Positions 15,060-23,740 of a stretch of 37,906 nt of DNA are shown here, piece by piece. The notes under the pieces are model-generated. The model saw only the letters and a list, made by a program, of their open reading frames with translations, ran no database searches and was not told where the DNA came from. Each line of letters opens with the position of its first letter. Positions within the stretch are counted from its first letter, which is position 1. The position numbers and the translations under genes are program-made. This DNA comes from Planctomycetota bacterium (GTDB taxonomy: Bacteria > Planctomycetota > UBA1135 > GCA-002686595). The DNA is taken from contig JAPLOE010000123.1 in the NCBI GenBank assembly GCA_026692705.1, positions 1 through 37,906 on the forward strand, written 5' to 3'.

Positions 15060-18000
15060 TCAACCCCTGTGCAGGGCGGCGTCGAGGTTGAAAAGCGCGT
15101 TCGCCACGTTGGTCCAGGCCGCGAGCTCGACCGGATCGAGCGCCGGATCGACCTTCGCGTCGCCGATGGCGAGCAGCTTCTTCGCGCTCTCGACGTCGGC
15201 CTTGTAGATCGCGCGCTGCTCGCCGAGCAGGCGCACGAGGATCGCGGACTCTTCCGCCGTCGGCTCGCGCGACGCGAGCAGCCGGAAGCCGTAGGCGAGA
15301 CGCAGCCGGTCCTGCTCCTCGGGCTTGGGATCGCGCGCGCGCCCGAGCGCGAGGCGATCCTTGAGCAGTCGCTGCCCGAGCATCTTCGCGCATTCGACGT
15401 ACACGGGGTCGTTGAGCAGCGTGAGCGCTTGCAGCGGCGTCGTCGTAGTCGCGCGCGTGACCGTGCAGCTGTCGCGCTTGGCCGCGTCGAAGTTGAGCAT
15501 CGACGGATAGGGCGCGCCGCGCTTCCAGTAGACGTACACGCTGCGGCGGTACTGGCGCTCGTCGCGATGGCGCACGTACGTGCTCGCGCGATTGCCTTCG
15601 ACGGTTCGCCACGCGTTCTTCGGCTGGCGCGGCTTCACGCTCTCGCCGCCGAGCTTCTCGAACAGCAACCCGGACGCGAACAGCGCCTGATCGCGCACGA
15701 ATTCGGCCGTCAGGCGCTGGCGCGGACCGCGAGCGAGCAGCCGGTTCTCGGGGTCGAGCTCGAGCGCCTGCGGCGTCACCGTCGCGTCCTGCCGATAGGT
15801 CGCCGACAGCACGATGCGGCGGTGCAGCCGCTTGAGGTCCCAGCCGCTCTCGACGAGCTCGAGCGCGAGGAAGTCGAGCAGCTCGGGATGCGTCGGCAGC
15901 TCCGCGCGCACGCCGAAGTCCTCGGGCGTGCGCACGAGGCCGAGGCCGAAATACTGCTGCCAGATGCGGTTGACGAGCACGCGCGCCGTCAGCGGATGCT
16001 TGCCGGACACGAGCCAGCGCGCGAGGCCGAGGCGGTTGCGCGGCAGGTCCGCGTCCATCGGCGGCAGCGCGGCCGGCGTTCCGGGCGCCACGTTCTCGCC
16101 GCGATTCTTGTAGAGCCCGCGTCCGAAGATGTAGGCCTGCCGCGGCGTCTCGAGCTCTTCCATCACGAGCGTCTCGGGAATCTGGCGCCGCAGGTCGCGC
16201 TCTTCCTGCTTCACGCTCGCGAGCTCGGCCGCGACGATGCGCCCAACGGGATCGATCGTGCTGCGGTAGTGCTCGCGCAGGAGCTTGCGCCGGCGTTCCG
16301 ACGGCGTGAGCGTGTTCACGTCGAACGTGAAACGCAGCGGAGCGGCGAGCTCGCCGACCTTGTCGGTCTTCGGCGCCGCCGCACGCTCGGGCGCGGACGG
16401 GCCCGAGGCCGCGACCGGCGCCTCGCTCGCGATCGGCGCATCGGGCTCGCCCGAAGCTTCCTTGCGCAGCGCGCTCGCGACTTCCCAGTTGATGACGTCC
16501 TCGCCCTCGGCCTCGAGGCGGAACGTGAACGAACCGCCACCCTTCTCGCGGCGCGGCTCGTCGCCACCGGCGGACTTCGCGAACACGAGCTTGAGCACGA
16601 GCTCGTTCTCGCCCTCGCGCAGGCCCATGCGGAAGCGCTTCTCGGTCTTGCTGCGCGTTTCCTCGAGGAATCCGAAGAAGCCGAACTCCTCAGGCTCGGT
16701 GAGCAGCGGGTCGTCGTCCTCCTCGGCACCGGGCTTGGCGCCGTTCTTCGCTTCCGCTTCCTTCGCCGCCGCGATCTTCGCCGGCGATTCCGCACGCGGC
16801 GCTTCGGGAGCGACAGCCTGCACGGGTTCGCCGTTGAGCCACAGCCGGAAGCCGGCGGGCCCGTCGACGTGCACCCACGCGGTGCGAGCGCGCGTCGAAT
16901 GAACCTTGCGCGTCACGTACCACGCCACACCCGAACCCTCGAGCTTCGCCGGAGCGCCATCGCGCCACGTGCGCTGTTCCTGCCAGGTGATCTGCTCCGG
17001 CGGAGCCGGTTTTTCCGCGGGTTTCGTCGCTTCCGCGGCCTTGGGCTGCTCCGCAGGCGCGGTCGGCGCGGCGTCGGCCACCTTCGGCGTCGCCGGCTTC
17101 TCCTCGACGGGTTTCGTTTCCGCAGGTTTCGATTCGGCGGGCGCGGTCTCGACTGCCTTCGCCACCGCGGGCTTCTCGTCGCTGGGCTTCGGCGTCGCCG
17201 GAACGTTCGCAGCAGCCGCTTCCGGTGTCGGCGTCGTCGCGACCTGACCCGACCCGGCCTTCGCGTCGGGCTTCTCGCCTTCCTTCGGCGGCGCGGGCAA
17301 CACGACCTTGTCGTAGTTCTTCTTGAGGTCGAGCGGCTTGGCGCCGAGCTCCTTCTCCGGCGCGAACACCGTCGAGAACGCCTTGTCGGTTTCCTCGGCC
17401 GCGAACGGCCCGAGCGCGCTCCACAGCTTGCCCTGCACGGGGAGCAGCTGCTCGCGCACGCGCGGATCCTCGGTGTAGCGGATGCGGAAGCGCGCGATCA
17501 GGCTCTTGAACTTCTGCGTCGAGTTCTGATGGAGCGCGAGGCGCAGCACCGAGGCCTCGTTCGTCTCGAGCGCTTCCATCGGCACGAGCACGGCCTCGTG
17601 CGGGCGCTTGAGCTCGTCGTCGACGATGCACCAGCCGCGCGTGCGATAGAACTCCTGCTTGCCGCCGGTCGCGTAGGGCTCGGCCACGATCGCCGAGTCC
17701 ACCGGGCTCGGATACATGTCGTAGCTCTTGGGTTCTTCCTTCTGCTTCTGGTTCAGGTCGGCCTGCGCCGCGGAAAAGAGCACGAGCGGCGGCTCTTCGC
17801 TCTCCGACAGGCTCGACATGCGCAATTCGAGCGCCGAAAGCGCGAAACGACCGTCCGAAGCGCGCCCGAGGCTGCCCGTCGCGGGATCGGGCAGCAATTC
17901 GATCTTCAGCGCCGTGATCTTCTTCTTGCCGGGCTGGAAAACGAGGTCGTAGACGTCCTTCACCGGCGCGGTGCCGCCCGACAGGATCGAGCCGTCCTCG

Positions 18001-19373
18001 AGCCGCGTGAGCATCGAACCGTTGCGCGCGAGCATTCCGGCCGCGTCGAGCGTGGTCCACTCGATCGGCGCGCCGAGGCGCTCGAGCGTGCGCCGCTCCC
18101 ACTCGCGCTGCGCCGTGTCGACGAGCGGATCGTCCTTCTCCAGCCGCGCCTTCAGCGCCTCCATGCGCGCCTTGTGGTCGGCGAGCCGCGGCTCCTGATC
18201 CGCGTTCGGCACCGCCAGCCTCGGCCGCGGATTGCCGTAGTCCTGGTCGCGCTCCTTGACGTTGTTGAAGAACGAATAGAAGGAGTAGTAGTCGCGCTGG
18301 CTGAGCGCGTCGTACTTGTGGTCGTGGCACTGCGTGCAGGCGAGCGTCAGGCCCATGAACGCGGTCGACGTCGTGTTGACGCGGTCGATCACGTAGGCCG
18401 AGCGGTATTCGTCCTCTTCCTCGCCGGCCTCGCTGTTCGTCGGGTGGTTGCGGTTGAAGCCCGTCGCGACCTTCTGCTGCAGCGTCGCGTTGGGCAACAG
18501 GTCGCCGGCGAGCTGCTCGACCGTGAACTGGTCAAAGGGCATGTTCGCGTTGAACGCGTGGATGACCCACTCGCGCCACTTCCAGTTCTGGCGCGGTTCG
18601 TCGTTCTGGTAGCCGCTCGTGTCGGCGTAGCGCGCGAGGTCGAGCCACTCGTGCGCCTGCCGCTCTCCGTAGCGCGGCGAGGCGAGCAACCGATCGACCT
18701 GCTTCTCGAACGCTTCCGCGCTGGAATCCGCGAGGAATTCGTCGAGTTCCGCCGTCGTCGGCGGCAGGCCCGTCAGGTCGAGGCTCACGCGCCGCAGCCA
18801 CGCCTCGCGCGTCGCTTCCGGACGCGGAGCGAGGCCTGCGGCTTCTTGTCGCGCGCGCACGAAGGCGTCGAGCGGATCGCGCACCCAGCGCGCGTCGGTC
18901 ACGCTCGGCACCGGCGGCTTCACCGGCGGCACGAAGGCCCAGTGCTCCTTCCAGTCGGCACCCTGGCGGATCCACGCCTCGAGCAGCGCGATCTCGTTTT
19001 CGCTCGGCTGGCGCGCCTCGTCGGGCGGCGGCATGCGCTTTTTCGCGTCGCCGTGCCGCATGCGCGAGATCAGCAGCGAATTCGCCGGATCGCCCGGCTG
19101 CACCACGGCGCCGGAGCGGCGCGCCTCGAACACGTTCGCGCGCTGGTCGAGCCGCAGGTCCTTCTCGCGCGTCGCCTCGTCGGGGCCGTGGCACGAGAAG
19201 CAGTAGTTGGCGAGGATCGGCCGCACCTCACGCAGGTAGTCGACCTTGCGCTCGTCCTTGTCCTCCAATGCGGAAGACGGCGCGCGCGAGTTGGACGCGA
19301 GCGCCGCCGAGAGCAGCAGCGCCGATCCTGCGATGGCCGTGAGCAGGCCCAAGCCTGCGACGGAACCCTTCAT
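15060..19373 (-). CDS. Giant PSCyt1 / DUF1549 / DUF1553 cytochrome-like secreted protein
   Basis: A protein of 1437 residues with a signal peptide (MKGSVAGLGLLTAIAGSALL and on, cleavage near 26-30). Domain order is PSCyt1 (about 45-120) with a haem-binding motif CFSCH at 58-62, DUF1549/PSCyt2 (about 150-365) with a second CxxCH motif, CTQCH at 346-350, an extended middle region, and DUF1553/PSD1 (about 1090-1400) with PRNRLGLARWLVSGKHPLTARV, VNRIWQQYFGLGLV and TPLQALTLLND. Between the two conserved halves lies an Ala/Pro/Lys/Glu-rich linker (about 700-795) and a beta-rich piece with FRLWLNGEP and REGENELVLKLVF that resembles the N-terminal module of the toroid protein at 35016. Typical family members are shorter by several hundred residues. 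These planctomycete proteins have no proven function; a periplasmic redox role in polysaccharide use is a common guess. It is the first gene of the operon with DUF1501. Confidence 0.93.
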   Translation of the reverse strand: MKGSVAGLGLLTAIAGSALLLSAALASNSRAPSSALEDKDERKVDYLREVRPILANYCFSCHGPDEATREKDLRLDQRANVFEARRSGAVVQPGDPANSLLISRMRHGDAKKRMPPPDEARQPSENEIALLEAWIRQGADWKEHWAFVPPVKPPVPSVTDARWVRDPLDAFVRARQEAAGLAPRPEATREAWLRRVSLDLTGLPPTTAELDEFLADSSAEAFEKQVDRLLASPRYGERQAHEWLDLARYADTSGYQNDEPRQNWKWREWVIHAFNANMPFDQFTVEQLAGDLLPNATLQQKVATGFNRNHPTNSEAGEEEDEYRSAYVIDRVNTTSTAFMGLTLACTQCHDHKYDALSQRDYYSFYSFFNNVKERDQDYGNPRPRLAVPNADQEPRLADHKARMEALKARLEKDDPLVDTAQREWERRTLERLGAPIEWTTLDAAGMLARNGSMLTRLEDGSILSGGTAPVKDVYDLVFQPGKKKITALKIELLPDPATGSLGRASDGRFALSALELRMSSLSESEEPPLVLFSAAQADLNQKQKEEPKSYDMYPSPVDSAIVAEPYATGGKQEFYRTRGWCIVDDELKRPHEAVLVPMEALETNEASVLRLALHQNSTQKFKSLIARFRIRYTEDPRVREQLLPVQGKLWSALGPFAAEETDKAFSTVFAPEKELGAKPLDLKKNYDKVVLPAPPKEGEKPDAKAGSGQVATTPTPEAAAANVPATPKPSDEKPAVAKAVETAPAESKPAETKPVEEKPATPKVADAAPTAPAEQPKAAEATKPAEKPAPPEQITWQEQRTWRDGAPAKLEGSGVAWYVTRKVHSTRARTAWVHVDGPAGFRLWLNGEPVQAVAPEAPRAESPAKIAAAKEAEAKNGAKPGAEEDDDPLLTEPEEFGFFGFLEETRSKTEKRFRMGLREGENELVLKLVFAKSAGGDEPRREKGGGSFTFRLEAEGEDVINWEVASALRKEASGEPDAPIASEAPVAASGPSAPERAAAPKTDKVGELAAPLRFTFDVNTLTPSERRRKLLREHYRSTIDPVGRIVAAELASVKQEERDLRRQIPETLVMEELETPRQAYIFGRGLYKNRGENVAPGTPAALPPMDADLPRNRLGLARWLVSGKHPLTARVLVNRIWQQYFGLGLVRTPEDFGVRAELPTHPELLDFLALELVESGWDLKRLHRRIVLSATYRQDATVTPQALELDPENRLLARGPRQRLTAEFVRDQALFASGLLFEKLGGESVKPRQPKNAWRTVEGNRASTYVRHRDERQYRRSVYVYWKRGAPYPSMLNFDAAKRDSCTVTRATTTTPLQALTLLNDPVYVECAKMLGQRLLKDRLALGRARDPKPEEQDRLRLAYGFRLLASREPTAEESAILVRLLGEQRAIYKADVESAKKLLAIGDAKVDPALDPVELAAWTNVANALFNLDAALHRG

Positions 19374-19531
19374 GACGACGGACCTTGTTTCGAGGGGGTA
19401 GCTGGGGGGACTCGAAGCGGTCCCATGCTACGGCGCTCGGGGCGTCATGGCCGTCGCGACATCGGTTTCGTGCGAGTTCCGGCCGGAATTGCTCGCAGTC
19501 CGCAGGGATGGGCCCCGGCCCAGAGGCCCAG

Positions 19532-19537
19532 TACGCT
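19532..19537 (+). promoter_or_regulatory. -10-like hexamer TACGCT before the VCBS-repeat gene
   Basis: TACGCT is followed by six bases and the ATG at 19544, which predicts a leaderless mRNA. It sits at the end of the 170-base divergent region shared with the DUF1553 operon, where I see no other clear box. Confidence 0.45.
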
Positions 19538-19543
19538 GTCGCG

Positions 19544-21193
19544 ATGCCGCATCTCCACGTGCTCGCGTCGTTGCTCGCGCTCTGCCCCCAGGATCCCGTT
19601 CCTCCGGCCGCTCCCGCGCCGCAGGAACCGCCGCGGCGCCAGCGTCCCGACTGGAAGCCCTCGCTGTCGCTGCCCAAGGACCTCTGGGTCGACGCGACGC
19701 AGGCCACGCTCGGCGCGACGGCCGAGTGGACCAACAAGGTCGAGCTCGCGGACATCGACGGCGACGGGCGCGTGGACGTGCTGTTCGCGAACGGTGGCGA
19801 CTACGACACGCCCGCAGCGCCGCTCGCCTCGCGCGTCTTCGTCAATCGCGGCAAGGACAAGCCCTTCGTGGAAGCGACGAAGCGCGTGTTCGGCGAGGCG
19901 ACGTTCCTCGCGCGCGTGATCAAGGTCCGCGACGTGAACCGTGACGGCCGCGCGGACATCTTCGTCGGCACCACGTTCGGCACGCAGAGCCGGCTGTTCG
20001 TCGCGAAGGATGATGGCAGCTTCGTCGACGCGACGGCAGAGCGCCTTCCGAAGGCCGATCTGAGCGTCGGTGATGCCGAATTCGGCGATGCGGACCTCGA
20101 CGGCGATCTCGACTTGCTGCTCGCGGAGTGGGGGCCGGGCTCGCCGATGAAGAACGAAGGCGGGCGCACGCGACTGTGGCTCAACGACGGAACGGGCAAG
20201 TTCTCGGATGCGACCGCCGAGCGCATGCCGGAAGTCGCCGTGCGCTTCTCGTGGGAGCTCGAGTGGGTCGACGTCGACAACGACCTCGACCTCGACGTGC
20301 TCGTCTCCTCGAAGCGCTCCTCGGGCTCGTTCCTGTTCGAGAACGACGGGACGGGCCGATTTCGCGACGTTTCCGCCGCGCGGCTGCCGCAGTACACGAA
20401 CAACTACGAGATCGAGTTGATGGACCTCGACGCCGACGGCTGGCTCGACTTCGTCACGATCAACGACGGGCCGCGCTTCACCGAGCACGTGCTGCGCGGC
20501 GACGGCAAGGGTGGTTTCGAGGACGCGACCGAGCGCTGGTGGCCCGCGGCCGACAACCCGAGCTTCGACGACAACATGATCACGTTCCTCGACTTCGATT
20601 CGGACGGGGACGCGGACTTCCTCGTCGGCTCGCTCGACGGCCCCGACCGCCTGCTCGTCAACGACGGCAAGGGCGGGCTCGCGGCGGCGGCTCCGGTTTT
20701 CGAGGGAGATCCGACGCGTGGCACGCTGGGCATCGCGCTCGCGGACCTCGACGGAGACCACCGGCTCGACGTCGTCCACGCGCAGGGCGAGAACCCCCGG
20801 GCCGAGGCGGAGAAGGTGTTCCTCGGCAAGGCGCTCGCGCCGGACACCGCGGGCCCGAGCGTGGGGCCGCTGTGCGTGCTCGCGAAGTCGCCGGAGACCG
20901 ACGGCAAGCCCGCGCCGGTCGCGGCGCACTTCACGGCGGGCCAGCCGCTCACCGTCGCCGCGCGCGTCCACGACCGCAAGTCGCCGCTCGCCGCGCACGA
21001 CCTGCGGCGCGTGGTGCTGCACGTGGAGCAGGGCGGGACGAAGTCCGAGGTGCCGCTGGAGTGGTACGGCGAGTACCTGTGGCGGGCGACGCTGCCCGCG
21101 CCCTCGAAGGCGCCCCTCAAGCTGCGCATCGAGGCCACGGACGCGGCCGGCAACACCACGCTCGGACCCGTCACGGCCCTCACGGCACGCTGA
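19544..21193 (+). CDS. Secreted VCBS/FG-GAP beta-propeller protein
   Basis: A protein of 549 residues. The N-terminus MPHLHVLASLLALCPQDP is hydrophobic but short and lacks lysine or arginine; it is followed by a Pro/Ala-rich stretch. Seven FG-GAP/VCBS-type repeats with calcium-binding DxDxDG-like loops can be counted: ADIDGDGRVDVLFA, RDVNRDGRADIFVG, GDADLDGDLDLLLA, VDVDNDLDLDVLVS, MDLDADGWLDFVTI, LDFDSDGDADFLVG and ADLDGDHRLDVVHA. This suggests one seven-bladed propeller (about residues 65-425). The last 110 or so residues form an Ig-like domain (VAARVHDRKSPLAAHDLRRVV, LRIEATDAAGNTT). The role is unknown, probably ligand or surface binding. The frame is open further upstream, but the ATG at 19544 is chosen for the signal-like N-terminus and the TACGCT box six bases before it. 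Confidence 0.88.
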   Translation: MPHLHVLASLLALCPQDPVPPAAPAPQEPPRRQRPDWKPSLSLPKDLWVDATQATLGATAEWTNKVELADIDGDGRVDVLFANGGDYDTPAAPLASRVFVNRGKDKPFVEATKRVFGEATFLARVIKVRDVNRDGRADIFVGTTFGTQSRLFVAKDDGSFVDATAERLPKADLSVGDAEFGDADLDGDLDLLLAEWGPGSPMKNEGGRTRLWLNDGTGKFSDATAERMPEVAVRFSWELEWVDVDNDLDLDVLVSSKRSSGSFLFENDGTGRFRDVSAARLPQYTNNYEIELMDLDADGWLDFVTINDGPRFTEHVLRGDGKGGFEDATERWWPAADNPSFDDNMITFLDFDSDGDADFLVGSLDGPDRLLVNDGKGGLAAAAPVFEGDPTRGTLGIALADLDGDHRLDVVHAQGENPRAEAEKVFLGKALAPDTAGPSVGPLCVLAKSPETDGKPAPVAAHFTAGQPLTVAARVHDRKSPLAAHDLRRVVLHVEQGGTKSEVPLEWYGEYLWRATLPAPSKAPLKLRIEATDAAGNTTLGPVTALTAR

Positions 21194-21195
21194 GG

Positions 21196-21219
21196 GCGCT
21201 CCGATCCCCTTGGAAGCGC
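21196..21219 (+). terminator. Small hairpin after the VCBS gene
   Basis: Three bases after the stop codon, GCGCTCC (21196-21202) can pair with GGAAGCGC (21212-21219) with one bulged A and a nine-base loop. No T-run follows, so this is only a weak terminator candidate. Confidence 0.3.
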
Positions 21220-21275
21220 AACGAATTCCCAACGCGGATTTGGCGCACTTCGTCCCCCCGCAACTTGCCGGGCGT

Positions 21276-21346
21276 GGCTAGCCTTGCTCCATCGGCTCTG
21301 GCGCACCGTGAGCTCCGGGCCGACCCCAAGGACTCGAGTCAGGAGG
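21276..21346 (+). promoter_or_regulatory. Promoter box GGCTAGCCT and Shine-Dalgarno AGGAGG before the first secreted paralogue
   Basis: GGCTAGCCT (21276-21284) is nearly identical to the boxes before the FGE and PHP genes, but here it is about 73 bases before the ATG at 21358. The predicted leader of roughly 65 bases ends with a perfect AGGAGG (21341-21346) eleven bases before the ATG. So this gene appears to have a normal leadered mRNA. Confidence 0.5.
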
Positions 21347-21357
21347 CACTGGCAGTC

Positions 21358-22431
21358 ATGAAGATCTCGATGATGGCGATGGCGTGTGCGCTGCTCGGCG
21401 GCATGGCGAGCGCGCAGTGGTCGGACGACTTCAACCGCCCCAACGGGCCGCTCGGACCCAACTGGACCGTGGTCACCGGCACGTGGGCCGTGACCAACAA
21501 CCAGGGCGCGCACACTTCGACGCCCGCCAACGAAATCGCCGTGCACAACACTGCGACCGGCACGTACAACCAGTTCAACGTCACGCTCGACGTCTTTGCC
21601 CAGAACCTCGGCAACCAGTTCTCCGGCGTGCTGATCGGCTACGGCGGCACCGACACGATCCAGGTCAAGATCCAGGACCAGGACACGGTCGCCGGGTTCT
21701 CGAACATCGGCATCTACCACCGCACGAGCGCGACTGGCTGGGGTGCGTGGACTGGCGTGGGCACGGGCTTCAGCGCGCTCACCGCCCCCTTCAGCTCGGC
21801 GCGCATGACCGTGTCGTTCCCGGACTCGAACACGATCAAGGTCGAGCTCGACACGGACTTCAACGGCACGCCGGACCAGACCTACACGAAGGACAGCGTG
21901 CTCACGATCGCCCCGAACCTCGGCACGGGCTACGGCCTGATGGGCTGGGGCGCGACGGCGCTGTTCGACAACTGGACCGTCGGTGGCGGCGCCACGCCGC
22001 CGCCGGTCGTGTACTGCACGGCGGGCACGACGACCAACGGTTGCGCCGCGTCGATCACCGCGAGCGCGCAGCCCAGCGTCACCGCCGCGAACGCCTGCAA
22101 CATCTCGGTCACCAACGTCGAGGGCCAGAAGTCGGGCCTGATCTTCTATTCGATCAACGGCCAGCTCATCCAGCCCTGGAACGCCACCAGCTTCCTGTGC
22201 GTCAAGGCTCCGACGCAGCGCACGACGACCCAGAGCTCCGGCGGCACCGTCGGCGCCTGCGACGGCACGCTCGCGCTCGACTGGAACGCGTTCCAGGCCG
22301 CGAACCCGACTGCGCTCGGCAATCCGTGGGCCGCGGGCAACAAGGCGCAACTGCAGGCGTGGTTCAGGGACCCGCCGGCCGGCAAGGCCACGAACCTCTC
22401 GAACGGGGTTGAGCTGACGTACGTACCGTGA
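21358..22431 (+). CDS. Secreted two-domain protein, first of a tandem paralogue pair
   Basis: A protein of 357 residues with a signal peptide (MKISMMAMACALLGGMASA, 1-19). Residues about 20-210 form a concanavalin/laminin-G-like beta-sandwich, as in DUF1080-type families: WSDDFNRPNGPLGPNW, NQFSGVLIGYGG, VKIQDQDTVAGFSNIGIYHR, VELDTDFNG and ATALFDNWTV. After a Pro-rich hinge, residues about 218-357 form a Cys-containing module (YCTAG, NGCAAS, FLCVKAPTQRTTTQSSGG, GACDGTLALDWNAFQ, LQAWFRDPP). From memory, this module recurs at the C-termini of secreted planctomycete proteins and has no described function. I do not recognise a catalytic site. The second copy lies about 200 bases downstream. A strong hairpin follows the stop. 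It has its own promoter and a strong Shine-Dalgarno site. Confidence 0.88.
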   Translation: MKISMMAMACALLGGMASAQWSDDFNRPNGPLGPNWTVVTGTWAVTNNQGAHTSTPANEIAVHNTATGTYNQFNVTLDVFAQNLGNQFSGVLIGYGGTDTIQVKIQDQDTVAGFSNIGIYHRTSATGWGAWTGVGTGFSALTAPFSSARMTVSFPDSNTIKVELDTDFNGTPDQTYTKDSVLTIAPNLGTGYGLMGWGATALFDNWTVGGGATPPPVVYCTAGTTTNGCAASITASAQPSVTAANACNISVTNVEGQKSGLIFYSINGQLIQPWNATSFLCVKAPTQRTTTQSSGGTVGACDGTLALDWNAFQAANPTALGNPWAAGNKAQLQAWFRDPPAGKATNLSNGVELTYVP

Positions 22432-22437
22432 GCGTTC

Positions 22438-22465
22438 GGGCGGGTCGGCTTCGCTGACCGCGCCC
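22438..22465 (+). terminator. First hairpin after the first paralogue
   Basis: Seven bases after the stop, GGGCGGGTC (22438-22446) pairs with GACCGCGCCC (22456-22465) with one bulged G and a nine-base loop. No T-run follows. Confidence 0.4.
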
Positions 22466-22475
22466 GCTGATCGTC

Positions 22476-22515
22476 GATCGAGGCCGGCTGCCGTTCGCGG
22501 TGGTCGGCCTCGATC
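22476..22515 (+). terminator. Long, nearly perfect hairpin between the two paralogues
   Basis: An exact 11-base inverted repeat, GATCGAGGCCG (22476-22486) and CGGCCTCGATC (22505-22515), continues inward with seven more pairs (three of them G-U) to a TTCG tetraloop at 22494-22497, giving an 18-pair stem. It is followed by CTTTG rather than a long T-run. It probably terminates or stabilises the upstream transcript. As an almost symmetrical element it could act in both directions. Confidence 0.6.
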
Positions 22516-22531
22516 CTTTGGGGGCGCGGTT

Positions 22532-22560
22532 GGAGGAGGAGGGGAAGGGGGGGGAAGAAA
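22532..22560 (+). other. Polypurine, G-rich tract with quadruplex potential
   Basis: A 29-base run of purines only, made of GGA triplets and then G4 and G8 runs separated by AA, lies between the long hairpin and the second paralogue. On the RNA or the plus strand it could form a G-quadruplex. No start codon, Shine-Dalgarno site or TANNNT box depends on it that I can see. It is the most base-biased stretch I noticed in the window. Confidence 0.55.
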
Positions 22561-22632
22561 CCTGACCCGCGGTGGGTGCGACTTGCGGAGTCGTGGCCGG
22601 GCCGGCGGTCTTGGCCCGCAAGGAAGGCATCC

Positions 22633-23730
22633 ATGAAGCTCCAGCAGGTGGTCGGTGTCGGTCTGGCGGTGTGCGTGAGCTCCGTTGTTGCAGCCGCGCA
22701 ATCCGGTGTGGGGAGCTCCTGGAGCGATGACTTCGAGCGCGCGGACGGGCCGCTCGGGCCGGGTTGGACGGCGCTTTCGGGCTCGTGGCAGGTGCTCGGC
22801 GGGCGCGGGGCCCACGCGTCGACGGCACCCAACGAGATCGTCGCGTTCGATGCGGCGCAGGCGCGCTACACCGACGCGAGCGTGCAGCTCGACGTGCACT
22901 GCCAGAACCTCGGCAGCCAGTTCAGCGGCGTCGCGATCGGGGTGGGCGGCGCGGACACGCTCCTCGTCAAGGTGCAGGATCAGGACGGGCTGCCGGGCTT
23001 CTCGCACATTGGCCTGCTGCACCGCACCGGCGCGACGAGCTGGAACACGTGGACCGGCGCGGGCACCGGAATCGCCGCACTTTCCGCGCATTTCGACGCG
23101 GCGCGGCTGACGGTGAGCTTCCCGGACGCGGACACGCTGCGGGTCGAGCTCGACACGAACTTCGACGGCGTGCCGGAGCAGGTGTACTCGCGCACGGGCG
23201 TCGCGGCGCTCGCGGCGAACCTCGGCACGGGCTTCGGCGTCGCGGCCTGGGGCTCGACGGCGCGCTTCGACAACTTCAAGGTCAGCCCAGAGGACATCGC
23301 GAGCTACTGCGACGCGGGCGTGACGTGGAACGGCTGCGCCGCGCAGCTCTCCGCGACGAGCGCACCTCGACTGGGCGGCGTCGGCTCGTGCCAGCTCGTC
23401 GTCGACGGCGTCGAAGGTCAGCGCACGGGCCTGATCTTCTACGGCCTCGCTTCGCAGTGGCTGCCGTGGTGCGTCTCCGGCGGCACGAGCCATTTGTGCG
23501 TGAGCGCTCCGCTCGTCCGCACGCCCGTGCAGGGCTCCGGCGGGACCGCGGGCGCCTGCGACGGCACGTTCTCGCTCGACTGGAACGCGTTCCAGCTCGC
23601 CAATCCCGACACGCTCGGTGCGCCGTTCGCTGCGGGGCAGAGCGTGAACCTGCAGGCCTGGTTCAGCGATCCGACGGCGTGCCGCGGCAGCAGCCTCTCG
23701 ACGGCGCTGCGCCTGACCTGCGTGCCGTGA
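22633..23730 (+). CDS. Secreted two-domain protein, second of the tandem paralogue pair
   Basis: A protein of 365 residues with a signal peptide (MKLQQVVGVGLAVCVSSVVAA, about 1-21). It shares the full architecture of the upstream gene: a beta-sandwich domain (WSDDFERADGPLGPGW, SQFSGVAIGVGG, VKVQDQDGLPGFSHIGLLHR, VELDTNFDG) and the C-terminal module (YCDAG, NGCAAQ, HLCVSAP, GACDGTFSLDWNAFQ, LQAWFSDP). The two proteins match over their whole length, so they arose by tandem duplication and then diverged. This copy has two additional cysteines near the C-terminus (TACRG and LTCVP), likely an extra disulfide. AGGAAGG (22621-22627), five bases before the ATG, is a good Shine-Dalgarno site. Its stop is ten bases from the stop of the convergent Sel1 gene. 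Function unknown. Confidence 0.88.
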   Translation: MKLQQVVGVGLAVCVSSVVAAAQSGVGSSWSDDFERADGPLGPGWTALSGSWQVLGGRGAHASTAPNEIVAFDAAQARYTDASVQLDVHCQNLGSQFSGVAIGVGGADTLLVKVQDQDGLPGFSHIGLLHRTGATSWNTWTGAGTGIAALSAHFDAARLTVSFPDADTLRVELDTNFDGVPEQVYSRTGVAALAANLGTGFGVAAWGSTARFDNFKVSPEDIASYCDAGVTWNGCAAQLSATSAPRLGGVGSCQLVVDGVEGQRTGLIFYGLASQWLPWCVSGGTSHLCVSAPLVRTPVQGSGGTAGACDGTFSLDWNAFQLANPDTLGAPFAAGQSVNLQAWFSDPTACRGSSLSTALRLTCVP

Positions 23731-23740
23731 ACGAGCGCGG

